Of a stretch of 45,736 nt of DNA, positions 32,927 through 40,376 are shown piece by piece; position 1 is the stretch's first letter; each line of letters starts with the position of its first letter. The notes below the pieces were generated by a model, which searched no databases, had not been told where the DNA came from, and worked only from the letters and a program-made list of their open reading frames with translations. The position numbers and the translations under genes were made by a program. Source of the DNA: Polyangiaceae bacterium (GTDB lineage Bacteria > Myxococcota_A > Polyangia > Polyangiales > Polyangiaceae). Location of the stretch: positions 1 through 45,736 of the forward strand of contig JALHPN010000048.1 in assembly GCA_022842465.1 (NCBI GenBank), written 5' to 3'.

Positions 32927-33481
32927 ATGACCGTCGCCTCGCGTATCGGCGTCACCTGCGTGATCGGAGCCACGGTGGCGGCGTGCGGGGCCGACTCGCT
33001 CCAAGCGCACGACGTCGGGCTGGGCGACGGCGGCTACGCGCTCGTGCGCGTGGGAGTCTGGGACTCCACGAGCGCGGACGTCACGTTCCGGATCGCGGGC
33101 GTTCCGCCGGAGAGCCGCCATCTCCTCTACTTCGACGTCCAGTCGCCGAGCCGCGAGGCCGAGGGCGGTCGGAGCGTCGGGTGGTTCGACGGAACGCGAG
33201 ACCTGGTGCGCGCGAGCCGCTGCCACCTGGAGTCGGACAGGTGCAACCAGCCGGGCGTCGGTCGCCTCGTCGCCGTGGGAGCGCCCGACGCGGCGGGAGA
33301 GGCACGCCTACACCACGCTTGGCGGTGCCCGCCGAGTGGGAACGACGTTCCCTGCGTCTTCTACTACTCCATCGTCGCCGTGCCGCGCGACGCCGTGCGT
33401 CGCACGGCGCGACTCGAGATCGCCATGAACAGCGGGGAGTACGTGGGCGAGACGCCCGCGCAGGTCACCCAGATCCAGTGA
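32927..33481 (+). CDS. Lipoprotein of unknown function
   Basis: A 184-residue protein. Start ATG 32927 gives a compact signal with lipobox VAAC (about residue 20); an upstream in-frame ATG at 32882 adds 15 residues and is less likely. The mature part is beta-rich with four Cys residues (CHLESDRC, CPPSGNDVPC) spaced as two close pairs. No family recognised. It is followed by the M15 peptidase gene on the same strand after 112 bases. Confidence 0.72.
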   Translation: MTVASRIGVTCVIGATVAACGADSLQAHDVGLGDGGYALVRVGVWDSTSADVTFRIAGVPPESRHLLYFDVQSPSREAEGGRSVGWFDGTRDLVRASRCHLESDRCNQPGVGRLVAVGAPDAAGEARLHHAWRCPPSGNDVPCVFYYSIVAVPRDAVRRTARLEIAMNSGEYVGETPAQVTQIQ

Positions 33482-33593
33482 CGTGACCGCCGCTTCACGC
33501 GCACCCTGCGACGGCGTGGTGCCTTGCGACGGCCGCCGCGGGCCTGCCCGCATCGTTGCCAGCGCGCGCGGGATCGGTGTAGGACCGATCGCG

Positions 33594-34415
33594 ATGTACG
33601 CCGCACCCCGCTTCACCGCCGTGGCCGTCGTCGCCGCCGTCCTCTCTGCCGCCACGCTGCCCGCGCGGGGAGACGAGCCGAAGCCCGCCACGCCGAAGGA
33701 GGCGCGGGCCGAGGGCGCCGAGGCCGTGCCCGGCAAGGAGAAGGACCCGGGCGCCCCGAGCGCGGCGTCGCGCGTCACCGTCGAGATCGACGGCAAGAAG
33801 GTGGCGTGCCGGGAGCAGGGACCCCAGGCGTTCCTCGTGCGGGGGAGCTGGTTCCCGAAGGCGACCGACGCGGACGCGGTGAAGGCGGGCCGCAAGATGC
33901 TCGAGGACGCCATCAAGTACCGCACCGAGAAGTACGGCTACTTCGAGGGCTTCGGCAGCCCGAAGGGGAACCCCCACCCGCCGAAGCACTACGCGAAGTC
34001 GACGAGCTTCATGGGCATGAGCGCCCAGGTGCACGAGAAGATCGTCGCCCCCTTGAAGTGCGTCGAGGCCGCGCTCAAGGCGAGCGGCGCCGGCGACGAG
34101 TACAAGCCGCGCGCGATGGGCGGCATGCGCTTCCACAACACGTACAAGGGCGTCGAGGTCTCGAACCACGTCTACGGCATCGCGATCGACATCGAGCCAG
34201 ACAAGAACACGTGCTGCGGCTGCGTGAAGCCGTGGAACGAGCATCCGCTCTGCAAGAAGAAGGTGAAGAGCGTCTTCGAGCGCATGGCGATGCCCAAGTC
34301 GTGGGTCGACACGTTCGAGCGGTTCGGCTTCTACTGGCTCGGCCACGACGTGCTGGCCGACACGATGCACTTCGAGTTCCTGGGCGATCCCGACAAGGTC
34401 GTCGAGTCTCCGTGA
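33594..34415 (+). CDS. M15 family D-Ala-D-Ala carboxypeptidase (VanY-like)
   Basis: A 273-residue exported peptidase. A signal peptide runs to about residue 26 (no lipobox). The zinc site of the M15 (VanY/DdcY-like) family is readable: SNHVYGIAID with ligands H192 and D199 in the SxHxxGxAxD motif, and MHFEF with H259. It should trim D-alanine or cleave within peptidoglycan peptides in the periplasm. Extra Cys residues (CCGC, C220) within the insertion may form disulphides. ATG 33594 has a good aggac ribosome site 9 bases upstream; an earlier in-frame ATG at 33483 adds 37 residues without signal character. The gene is convergent with the glycosyltransferase gene 4 bases away. Confidence 0.87.
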   Translation: MYAAPRFTAVAVVAAVLSAATLPARGDEPKPATPKEARAEGAEAVPGKEKDPGAPSAASRVTVEIDGKKVACREQGPQAFLVRGSWFPKATDADAVKAGRKMLEDAIKYRTEKYGYFEGFGSPKGNPHPPKHYAKSTSFMGMSAQVHEKIVAPLKCVEAALKASGAGDEYKPRAMGGMRFHNTYKGVEVSNHVYGIAIDIEPDKNTCCGCVKPWNEHPLCKKKVKSVFERMAMPKSWVDTFERFGFYWLGHDVLADTMHFEFLGDPDKVVESP

Positions 34416-34419
34416 AGCG

Positions 34420-36306
34420 TCACCGCGGCGGGCAACCGTCGTCGGCGAGGCACGTGACGCGGAAGAGGCCCACCTTCCCGAGGAGCGTCCCCGGCATCGC
34501 GCCCGGATCCGCGCCGGGCTCGTCGAAGCGCACGTAGAGCGTCGCGCCGCGCGCGCGGAAGGCCGCAACGTCGAGCGGATCGGTCCCCGTCACGACCGGG
34601 AAGCCGTTCCGGAGCGCGGCGTAGAACGGGAGCAGGTTCGGCGAGGACGGCGACCAGCCCGGGGCGACGACGACGCGCTCGTCGATCCGCGAGTGACGGT
34701 CGACGAGCGCGCGGAGCTCCTTCACCTCCAGAGCCCACGTCTCCCGTCGGTCCGCCGCGACGTAGTACCGGAAGTACTGCGCTTGGTCGCGGATCGCCCA
34801 CGCACCGCTGCCGAGGATCGTCCCGACGAGCACGAAGCCCAGCGGCTCCGGGATCCTCCGCGGCCGGACGAGCGGCGCGAGCGCGAAGACCGCCACCACG
34901 GCGACGAGCATTCGGGCGAGGCCGAGGTCGTCGCCCCACATGTTGCGGTTCTTCTCGAGCCCGAGCGCCGCGACGTCGATCGTGTTGGACCACCGCCAGC
35001 TCCGCACCAGGAACGCGCTCGCTGGAAGAAGAAGCGCGGTGAGGAGCCCGGCCTGGAAGAGCGGCAGGGACTTCCGTCCGGGCGTGCCGAGGACGCGGAG
35101 CATGGCGCCGACGCCGAGCGCGACGAAGAACGCGAGCGGCATCGGGGCGAGCGTGAAGTAGTAGGCGTTCGAGTGGAGCCGGTCCCCGACCGCGAGGAGC
35201 TCCGCCATGTACGAGGCGATCCAGACGAGCATCGGCACCGCCCAGCGGCGGAGCGTCGCGTTCGAGAGCGCCCGGAAGAGCCCCGCGACGAGCGCCGGCG
35301 CGAGCCACGTCGCGCTCGCGTAGCTCGGCACGAAGAACAAGAACGCCTCCCGCGCGTACTTGAGCGTCACGACGTTCCTCAGCATCTCCTTCCAGTCGTG
35401 CTCGATCGCGATGAAGAAGGCGCCGTCCATCTCCGTCGCCTGGAGGTGGTGGCTCCACCGGTCCCACGCCACGTAGGGGAGGAGGCCCAACGCGATCCCG
35501 CCCCCGACGACCGCCGAGCGCCGGAGCGCCGCCTTCCATGCCCCTCCCCGGAGGGGGCCCCACCCGGCGAACGCGACGATCCCGGGCAGGACGCCGAGGG
35601 CGAGGGGCTTCACGAGCACGGCCAGCGAGGCGAGGACCACCGTGAGCCCCGCCTGGCGGAGCGAGCTCCCCTCCCCGCGCGCGTAGCGCGACGCGAACCA
35701 CGCCGCGCCCGTCGCGAGCCCGGCGCACGTCGCCTCCGGCTGCATCTGCCGGAACTCCACCGCCACGGACGGCGCGAGCGCGAGCGCGAGGAGGAGCCCG
35801 GCCTTCTCCTCCCAACCGGGATCCCCCTTCGCCGCAGACGCCCCGCCCTCGCGCATCGCGCGTCCGAGCCAACGCCACAGGACGACCGTGGTGACGACGA
35901 GCCCTGCGAAGGACAGGAGCCGCGGCCCGACGAGGCTGTCGCCCGACATACGCATGAGCACGCTCGAGACGAGCGGGTAGAGCGGCGGCTCCATCGGCAC
36001 GATGTTCGACTTCGCGTGGAAGACGAACATGCGCGGGTGGAGGAGCGCGTCGAGCCCGAGCGACCCGTGCGCGTAGTTCCATGCGACCCCGTAGGTGAAG
36101 GTCTCGCGCCACTGGTGGCCCTCCCCCCAGTGGACGTCGAGGGGGAGGGAGAGGAGCTGGAGGACCGCGGTCCGCGCCGCGAGGAGCGCGCCGAGACCGA
36201 GCGCCACGCCCGTGCTTCGGCGGCCCTCGAGCTGCCGGAGGACGGATCGGATTCGGGGCCGTGCCTTGCGCGTCACGGGTTCCGAACTATAACGGGCCGT
36301 CCTCAT
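34420..36306 (-). CDS. GT-C fold (ArnT/PMT-like) membrane glycosyltransferase
   Basis: A 628-residue polytopic protein with a dozen or so hydrophobic segments. Early in the sequence HQWRETFTYGVAWNY resembles the conserved first-loop motif of GT39/ArnT-type enzymes that transfer sugars from lipid carriers, and a soluble periplasmic domain occupies the last 110 residues (VVVAPGWSPSSPNLLPF to the end). The sugar donor and acceptor are unknown. ATG 36306 would overlap the start of the divergent yceD gene; GTG 36276, preceded by cggaac, is a plausible alternative that leaves a 28-base gap. Convergent with the M15 gene at its 3' end. Confidence 0.82.
   Translation of the reverse strand: MRTARYSSEPVTRKARPRIRSVLRQLEGRRSTGVALGLGALLAARTAVLQLLSLPLDVHWGEGHQWRETFTYGVAWNYAHGSLGLDALLHPRMFVFHAKSNIVPMEPPLYPLVSSVLMRMSGDSLVGPRLLSFAGLVVTTVVLWRWLGRAMREGGASAAKGDPGWEEKAGLLLALALAPSVAVEFRQMQPEATCAGLATGAAWFASRYARGEGSSLRQAGLTVVLASLAVLVKPLALGVLPGIVAFAGWGPLRGGAWKAALRRSAVVGGGIALGLLPYVAWDRWSHHLQATEMDGAFFIAIEHDWKEMLRNVVTLKYAREAFLFFVPSYASATWLAPALVAGLFRALSNATLRRWAVPMLVWIASYMAELLAVGDRLHSNAYYFTLAPMPLAFFVALGVGAMLRVLGTPGRKSLPLFQAGLLTALLLPASAFLVRSWRWSNTIDVAALGLEKNRNMWGDDLGLARMLVAVVAVFALAPLVRPRRIPEPLGFVLVGTILGSGAWAIRDQAQYFRYYVAADRRETWALEVKELRALVDRHSRIDERVVVAPGWSPSSPNLLPFYAALRNGFPVVTGTDPLDVAAFRARGATLYVRFDEPGADPGAMPGTLLGKVGLFRVTCLADDGCPPR
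36266..36293 (+). promoter_or_regulatory. Predicted promoter of yceD-rpmF
   Basis: TTGCGC (36266-36271) and TATAAC (36288-36293) are separated by 16 bases. The start site would fall near 36300, only about 5 bases before ATG 36305, and no ribosome site precedes that codon, so a near-leaderless message is possible. A similar TTGCGC box precedes acpP. Confidence 0.35.
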
Positions 36307-36859
36307 GCCCGCGCCTCATGAATTTTCCATCCCCGTGACCGACCTCGACGCAGGCGGGAAGGGCTTCTCGTTCGAGGTCCGCCCCGCGTGGACCCGCGGA
36401 GCCCTCGAAGATCACGAGGCAAAGCCGTCCGAGAAGACGGGAAAGCTCGAGGTCCGCGCCTCCAAGAGCGGGAGCGACGTGGTCGTGCACGGGACGCTCG
36501 ACGCCGAGCTCGTCGTCCCCTGCGCGCGTTGCCTCGAGCCCTTCGCCCTGCCGCTCCACGCGGACCTCTCCGTCCTCTACGTCCCGGCGGCCGCCATGCG
36601 CGGCACGGGCGAGGACGAGGACTACGAGTTCTCGCCGGAGGAAGCCGACACCCTGCCCTACGACGGGGACACCGTGGCGCTCGACGACCTCGTCCGGGAC
36701 GAGCTCTTGCTCGAAGTCCCGATGATCCCCTTGTGCTCCGAGTCCTGCCACGGTATCTCCCCGCCCCCCGAAGCGGTCCCCGCGGAGGAGGGCGAGAAAC
36801 CGGTCGATCCGCGTCTCGCCCCGCTCCTCCGCTTCGGCGCCAAGAAACCTCAGTCCTGA
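36305..36859 (+). CDS. yceD: YceD/DUF177 family protein (large-ribosomal-RNA accumulation factor)
   Basis: A 184-residue acidic protein matching DUF177, whose gene almost always precedes rpmF. Two Cys pairs are visible, CARC (C73, C76) and CSESC (C144, C148), plus an acidic region between. In E. coli and plants the family supports 23S rRNA processing or accumulation; this is the likely role here. It lies 34 bases before rpmF. The start is ATG 36305, adjacent to a predicted promoter and without a Shine-Dalgarno sequence. Confidence 0.85.
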   Translation: MPAPHEFSIPVTDLDAGGKGFSFEVRPAWTRGALEDHEAKPSEKTGKLEVRASKSGSDVVVHGTLDAELVVPCARCLEPFALPLHADLSVLYVPAAAMRGTGEDEDYEFSPEEADTLPYDGDTVALDDLVRDELLLEVPMIPLCSESCHGISPPPEAVPAEEGEKPVDPRLAPLLRFGAKKPQS

Positions 36860-36893
36860 ATCAACAGGAAGAAGCCCACGTAAGGAGTCCGCC

Positions 36894-37082
36894 GTGGCTG
36901 TCCCGAAGCGACGAACGAGCCGATCGAAGCGCAACATGCGCCGCGCGAACCATGACAAGGTCACGCCGGTGCAGCTCATCGCGTGCGCCAACTGCGGCGA
37001 GCCCGTGGTCCCGCACCGCGCCTGTGGATCCTGCGGCCACTACAAGGGCCGCGAAGTGAAGCCGGCGAAGGCCAAGGCCTGA
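36894..37082 (+). CDS. rpmF: Ribosomal protein L32
   Basis: This 62-residue basic protein has the L32 signature: N-terminal AVPKRRTSRSKRNMRR and four zinc-binding Cys residues (C31, C34, C44, C47). It is part of the large ribosomal subunit. It starts at GTG 36894 with a strong AAGGAG at 36882-36887. It is preceded by yceD, the usual arrangement, and followed by lipoprotein genes rather than plsX. Confidence 0.96.
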   Translation: MAVPKRRTSRSKRNMRRANHDKVTPVQLIACANCGEPVVPHRACGSCGHYKGREVKPAKAKA

Positions 37083-37162
37083 GCCGACGGCGGTAGGACG
37101 CCACGCACGCCGGTCCCCACGAAGAGGTGGACCGGGGCGCGGGCGTGTATACTCGTCCCTCG

Positions 37163-37765
37163 ATGGAGAGGATTCGTTGGCCCGCGCTGGTCGCTGCGGC
37201 GGCGCTCCTTGCGCCGACGGCGGCTGCCTGTAGCAAGACGGCCGGTATCGAGGACGTGTTCACCGCGCTGGACGGCGACGGCATGAGGCGGCGCGGGCGC
37301 TTCACGACCGACAGCAAGGCCGTCCACTGCATCATCGAGTTCTCCGCGTCGCGCCCGGGCGCGACGCTCGAAGTGCTCATCCGGCAGATCGCGCTCCCGA
37401 ACGGCGAGCCGACGAATCGCGTGCTCGTGAGCGTCGAGCAGATGCCGCCGCGCGCGAACCGCCTCCAGGCCACCGGCGTCCAGTTCCGGGGCACCGACGA
37501 GACGACGGGCGAGCCCGCGGGCGACGAGGAGCCGATCCCGGCCGGCACGTACCGGTGCGAGGCCCGACTCGACGGCGAGCTCGGCGGGCTCGCCGAGTTC
37601 CGCGTGGACTTCGCGGACTGCCCTCCGGCGCTCATCCCCGACAACACGCGCTGCGGCGGGTTCTACGATCCGAACAAGCGCTGCAAGAAGTACGGCGTGA
37701 CGTCGACGGCGGCCGTCGACCGCCTCTGCACCTGCACGAGCGGCACCTGGATCTGCGACAAGTGA
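37163..37765 (+). CDS. Lipoprotein of unknown function in the fatty acid gene cluster
   Basis: A 200-residue protein starting at ATG 37163, with lipobox AAAC (Cys near residue 23). The C-terminal part is Cys-rich (CGGFYDPNKRCKKYG, CTCTSGTWICDK), suggesting disulphide-bonded exported protein. No family is recognised. A TATACT box at 37148-37153 could be a -10 element, but no matching -35 is clear. Its stop overlaps the start of the next lipoprotein gene as GTGA. Confidence 0.75.
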   Translation: MERIRWPALVAAAALLAPTAAACSKTAGIEDVFTALDGDGMRRRGRFTTDSKAVHCIIEFSASRPGATLEVLIRQIALPNGEPTNRVLVSVEQMPPRANRLQATGVQFRGTDETTGEPAGDEEPIPAGTYRCEARLDGELGGLAEFRVDFADCPPALIPDNTRCGGFYDPNKRCKKYGVTSTAAVDRLCTCTSGTWICDK

Positions 37766-38031
37766 CGGTCTCCCCTTCCCGCCTCCGCCTCGTCCGGCGC
37801 GTGCTCGAGCTCGCGGCGGCGCCGCTCGCGGTCCTCACCGTGGCCCTGCCGGCGTGCTTCGACGAGTCGAACTACCAGGGCGGCGGACGCCGCGACATCG
37901 GCGGACAGCTCGTCCCGGTCGACGGTGGCGGCGAGGATCTCGACGCCGGGCTGGACGAGGACGTCGTCGTCGTGGCGCCCGACGCGTCCGCCGACGCGGG
38001 GCCCATCGTCGACGTCGGCGACGCGGGCTGA
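37762..38031 (+). CDS. Small acidic lipoprotein, coupled to the preceding lipoprotein gene
   Basis: An 89-residue protein starting at GTG 37762, overlapping the previous stop (GTGA). The signal ends ALPAC (lipidated Cys around residue 33), and the short mature tail is rich in Asp, Gly and Val with repeats of the DAG/DVG kind and no other Cys. Such tails occur as low-complexity spacers on myxobacterial lipoproteins. The ORF is short and lacks homology that I recognise, but the lipobox, overlap and codon use support it. It ends 69 bases before fabD. Confidence 0.6.
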   Translation: MTVSPSRLRLVRRVLELAAAPLAVLTVALPACFDESNYQGGGRRDIGGQLVPVDGGGEDLDAGLDEDVVVVAPDASADAGPIVDVGDAG

Positions 38032-38100
38032 GCGACCGCAGGGAGCGAACCGGGCCTCGCTGCTTGGAACGCGGGCCGAGCTGCGCTAGAGGGCGCGGCC

Positions 38101-39132
38101 ATGCAGCTCGCGTGGCTCTTTCCTGGCCAGGGGTCCCAGGCCGTCGGCATGGGCAAGGACCTGCTGGAGGCCTCTGCCGCCGCCCGTGACGTGTTCGCAC
38201 GTGCGGACGAAGCGCTCGGTGAGCCGATCTCGAAGACGATCCTCGAGGGCCCGGAGGCGGCCCTCACCCTCACGGCGAACGCGCAGCCGGCGATCGTGAC
38301 GATGAGCACGGCGGTCCTCGCCGCGATGCGGGAGAGGCACCCGGACCTACCCATCCCCCGCTTCGCGGCCGGCCACTCGCTCGGAGAGTACTCCGCGCTC
38401 GTCGCGACGGGCGCCCTCGCCTTCGAGGACGCGCTGCGCATCGTCCGCACGCGTGGACGCGCGATGCAGGACGCGGTGCCGCCCGGCGAGGGGGCGATGG
38501 CGGCGATCATGGGCGTCGAGATCCCGGTGCTCGAGCAGATCTGCCGCGAGGTGGGAGGCGATAAGGACGGAAGCGGCGAGGCCTACGGCGTCGTCTCGTG
38601 CGCGAACTTCAACGCGCCGGGCCAGATCGTCATCGCCGGCACGGCGAAGGCCGTGCTCCGCGCGAGCGAGCGCGCGAACGACGTGAAGGGCAAGGCGATC
38701 CCGCTCAAGGTCAGCGCTCCCTTCCACTGCGCGCTGATGGCGCCTGCGGCGAAGGTCGTCGGCGAGGAGCTCGAGAAGGTGACCGTGTCGTCCTTCGCCT
38801 TCCCCGTCGTCGCGAACGTCGATGCGCGCCCGAACCAGGACCCCGCACGGGTGAAGGACCTCCTCGTCCGTCAGGTCGACGGCGCCGTGCGCTGGGAGCA
38901 GGCGATCCGCATGATGCACATGGAAGGCATCACGCACGCGATCGAGATCGGCCCGGGCAAGGTGCTCGCCGGGCTCGGCAAGCGCATCGCGAAGGAGCTG
39001 AAGATCTTCAGCGTCGGCGACGTCGCCTCGTTGGCGCAGGTAGGCAGCTTCCTGGCCGAGAACCTCGCGACGACGGGCAACACGATCCCGCCGGAGCAGT
39101 TGCGTGGAAGCTACGTTCCTCCCAGCGAGTGA
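38101..39132 (+). CDS. fabD: Malonyl-CoA:ACP transacylase
   Basis: FabD loads malonate onto acyl carrier protein for type II fatty acid synthesis. The 343-residue protein has the glycine loop FPGQGSQAVGMG, the nucleophile S93 in GHSLGEYSAL and the catalytic His209 in SAPFHCALM. It is about 35 residues longer than E. coli FabD, mainly at the C terminus and a loop near 150-160 (GGDKDGSGE). A good agaggg box precedes ATG 38101. It heads the fabD-fabG-acpP-fabF run; fabG follows after 16 bases. Confidence 0.96.
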   Translation: MQLAWLFPGQGSQAVGMGKDLLEASAAARDVFARADEALGEPISKTILEGPEAALTLTANAQPAIVTMSTAVLAAMRERHPDLPIPRFAAGHSLGEYSALVATGALAFEDALRIVRTRGRAMQDAVPPGEGAMAAIMGVEIPVLEQICREVGGDKDGSGEAYGVVSCANFNAPGQIVIAGTAKAVLRASERANDVKGKAIPLKVSAPFHCALMAPAAKVVGEELEKVTVSSFAFPVVANVDARPNQDPARVKDLLVRQVDGAVRWEQAIRMMHMEGITHAIEIGPGKVLAGLGKRIAKELKIFSVGDVASLAQVGSFLAENLATTGNTIPPEQLRGSYVPPSE

Positions 39133-39148
39133 GACCAGGAGATCAAAG

Positions 39149-39895
39149 ATGTTCCAGCTCAACGGAAAGGTCGCGCTCGTCACCGGAGGGTCGCGCGGAA
39201 TCGGGCGCGCGTGCTGCGAGGCGCTCGCCGAGCACGGCGCCACCGTCGTCGTGAACTACGTCAAGGGGGAGGCGGCCGCGCGCGAGGTCGCTGACGCGAT
39301 CGTCGCGAAGGGCGGCAAGGCCGAGATCCTCGGCTTCGACGTCGCGGACCCGAAGGCCTGCGAGGCGGCCATCGAGGACGTCGTGAAGCGTCACGGCAAG
39401 CTCGACGTGCTCGTCGCGAACGCCGGGATCTCCATCGACGGCCTCCTGCTCCGCCTGAAAGACGAGGACCTCGACCGGCTCTTCGCCGTCAACGTGAAGG
39501 GCGCTCTCGCGTGCGCCCGGGCCTCGACGAAGGCCATGATGAAGGCGAAGACGGGCAGGGTGATCTTCCTCTCCAGCGTCGTCGGCGAGATGGGGAACGT
39601 CGGTCAGACCGCCTACGCGGCGACCAAGGCGGCCGTCATCGGCGCCGCCAAGTCGATCGCCCGGGAGTTCGCCTCCCGGAACATCACCGTCAACGCCATC
39701 GCCCCCGGCTTCATCGACACGGACATGACGTCGCACATGAACGACGCCATGAAAGAGCACCTCGTGAAGATCGTGCCGCTCGGCCGGACTGGCACCGCCC
39801 GGGAGGTCGCGGCCGCCTGCGTGTACCTGGCGAGCGACGAAGCCGCCTACGTGACGGGCCAGGTCCTTCGCGTCAACGGGGGCATGTACGTGTGA
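39149..39895 (+). CDS. fabG: 3-oxoacyl-ACP reductase
   Basis: FabG reduces 3-ketoacyl-ACP with NADPH in fatty acid elongation. The 248-residue short-chain dehydrogenase has TGGSRGIG (12-19), NAG (91-93) and the catalytic S143, Y156 and K160 (YAATK). ATG 39149 is used with AGGAG at 39137-39141, and it starts the conserved [14 protein letters not shown]; the in-frame upstream ATG lies in fabD. A small hairpin (39901-39919) lies just after the stop and acpP appears to have its own promoter. Confidence 0.96.
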   Translation: MFQLNGKVALVTGGSRGIGRACCEALAEHGATVVVNYVKGEAAAREVADAIVAKGGKAEILGFDVADPKACEAAIEDVVKRHGKLDVLVANAGISIDGLLLRLKDEDLDRLFAVNVKGALACARASTKAMMKAKTGRVIFLSSVVGEMGNVGQTAYAATKAAVIGAAKSIAREFASRNITVNAIAPGFIDTDMTSHMNDAMKEHLVKIVPLGRTGTAREVAAACVYLASDEAAYVTGQVLRVNGGMYV

Positions 39896-39900
39896 TCACG

Positions 39901-39919
39901 GGGGGCTGTCCAGGCCCCT
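39901..39919 (+). terminator. Stem-loop after fabG
   Basis: GGGGC (39902-39906) pairs with GCCCC (39914-39918) around a 7-base loop, with one further G-T pair outside. It starts 6 bases after the fabG stop and precedes the predicted acpP promoter. No T tract follows, so termination is uncertain. Confidence 0.35.
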
Positions 39920-39944
39920 GACCCCCTGCGTCACGCCGTTTGCG

Positions 39945-39973
39945 TTGCGCACGAGGTCCCGTCTGTGTAGAAA
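39945..39973 (+). promoter_or_regulatory. Predicted acpP promoter
   Basis: TTGCGC (39945-39950) is followed after 17 bases by TAGAAA (39968-39973). Transcription would start near 39980, leaving a leader of about 40 bases with gagg before ATG 40023. A separate acpP promoter is common because ACP is needed in excess. Confidence 0.4.
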
Positions 39974-40022
39974 GCGCTCCTCCTTCACGCTCACGCTCAC
40001 GAGAGGATACGAGGCAATCAGA

Positions 40023-40265
40023 ATGGCTCAGGACATCGGCAGCGAGGTCAAGCGCATCATCAAGGAGCAGCTCGACGTCGAGGAGAAGGACATCAAGCCC
40101 GAGTCGACCTTCATCGAAGACCTCGGCGCGGACTCCCTCGGCCTGGTGGAGCTCGTCCTCGCGTTCGAGGAGGCCTTCGAGATCGACATCCCGGACGAGG
40201 ACACGGAGAAGATCCGCACCGTCCAGGACGCCGTCGACTACATCGAGAAGCACGCGAAGAAGTGA
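40023..40265 (+). CDS. acpP: Acyl carrier protein
   Basis: An 80-residue acidic protein that carries fatty acyl chains on a phosphopantetheine arm. The attachment Ser38 lies in [10 protein letters not shown], with the four-helix pattern and acidic helix II ([12 protein letters not shown]) intact. The start at ATG 40023 gives the typical [10 protein letters not shown]; the frame extends upstream but without coding character. It lies between fabG and fabF, with its own predicted promoter and a strong hairpin after it. Confidence 0.97.
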   Translation: MAQDIGSEVKRIIKEQLDVEEKDIKPESTFIEDLGADSLGLVELVLAFEEAFEIDIPDEDTEKIRTVQDAVDYIEKHAKK

Positions 40266-40293
40266 GCCGCTGACGCGCGGCTCGACCCGGTGG

Positions 40294-40322
40294 GCGCACC
40301 CCTCGTCTCGTCGAGGGGGCGC
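40294..40322 (+). terminator. Strong stem-loop between acpP and fabF
   Basis: CCCCTCG (40299-40305) pairs with CGAGGGG (40312-40318) over a 6-base loop, and GCGC (40294-40297) pairs with GCGC (40319-40322) across one bulged A, giving an 11-bp stem. It begins 28 bases after the acpP stop and ends 54 bases before fabF. It could cap a short abundant acpP transcript or attenuate fabF. Confidence 0.5.
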
Positions 40323-40376
40323 AGCCGGCGAGACTTCGACCTGAAATCCCACGCGGGAGTGCTAGGACCTTCATCC

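Noticed and set aside
36873..37162. A hidden plsX or fabH remnant between rpmF and fabD
   Set aside because: Neither the lipoprotein genes nor the gaps show PlsX or KAS III motifs in any frame.
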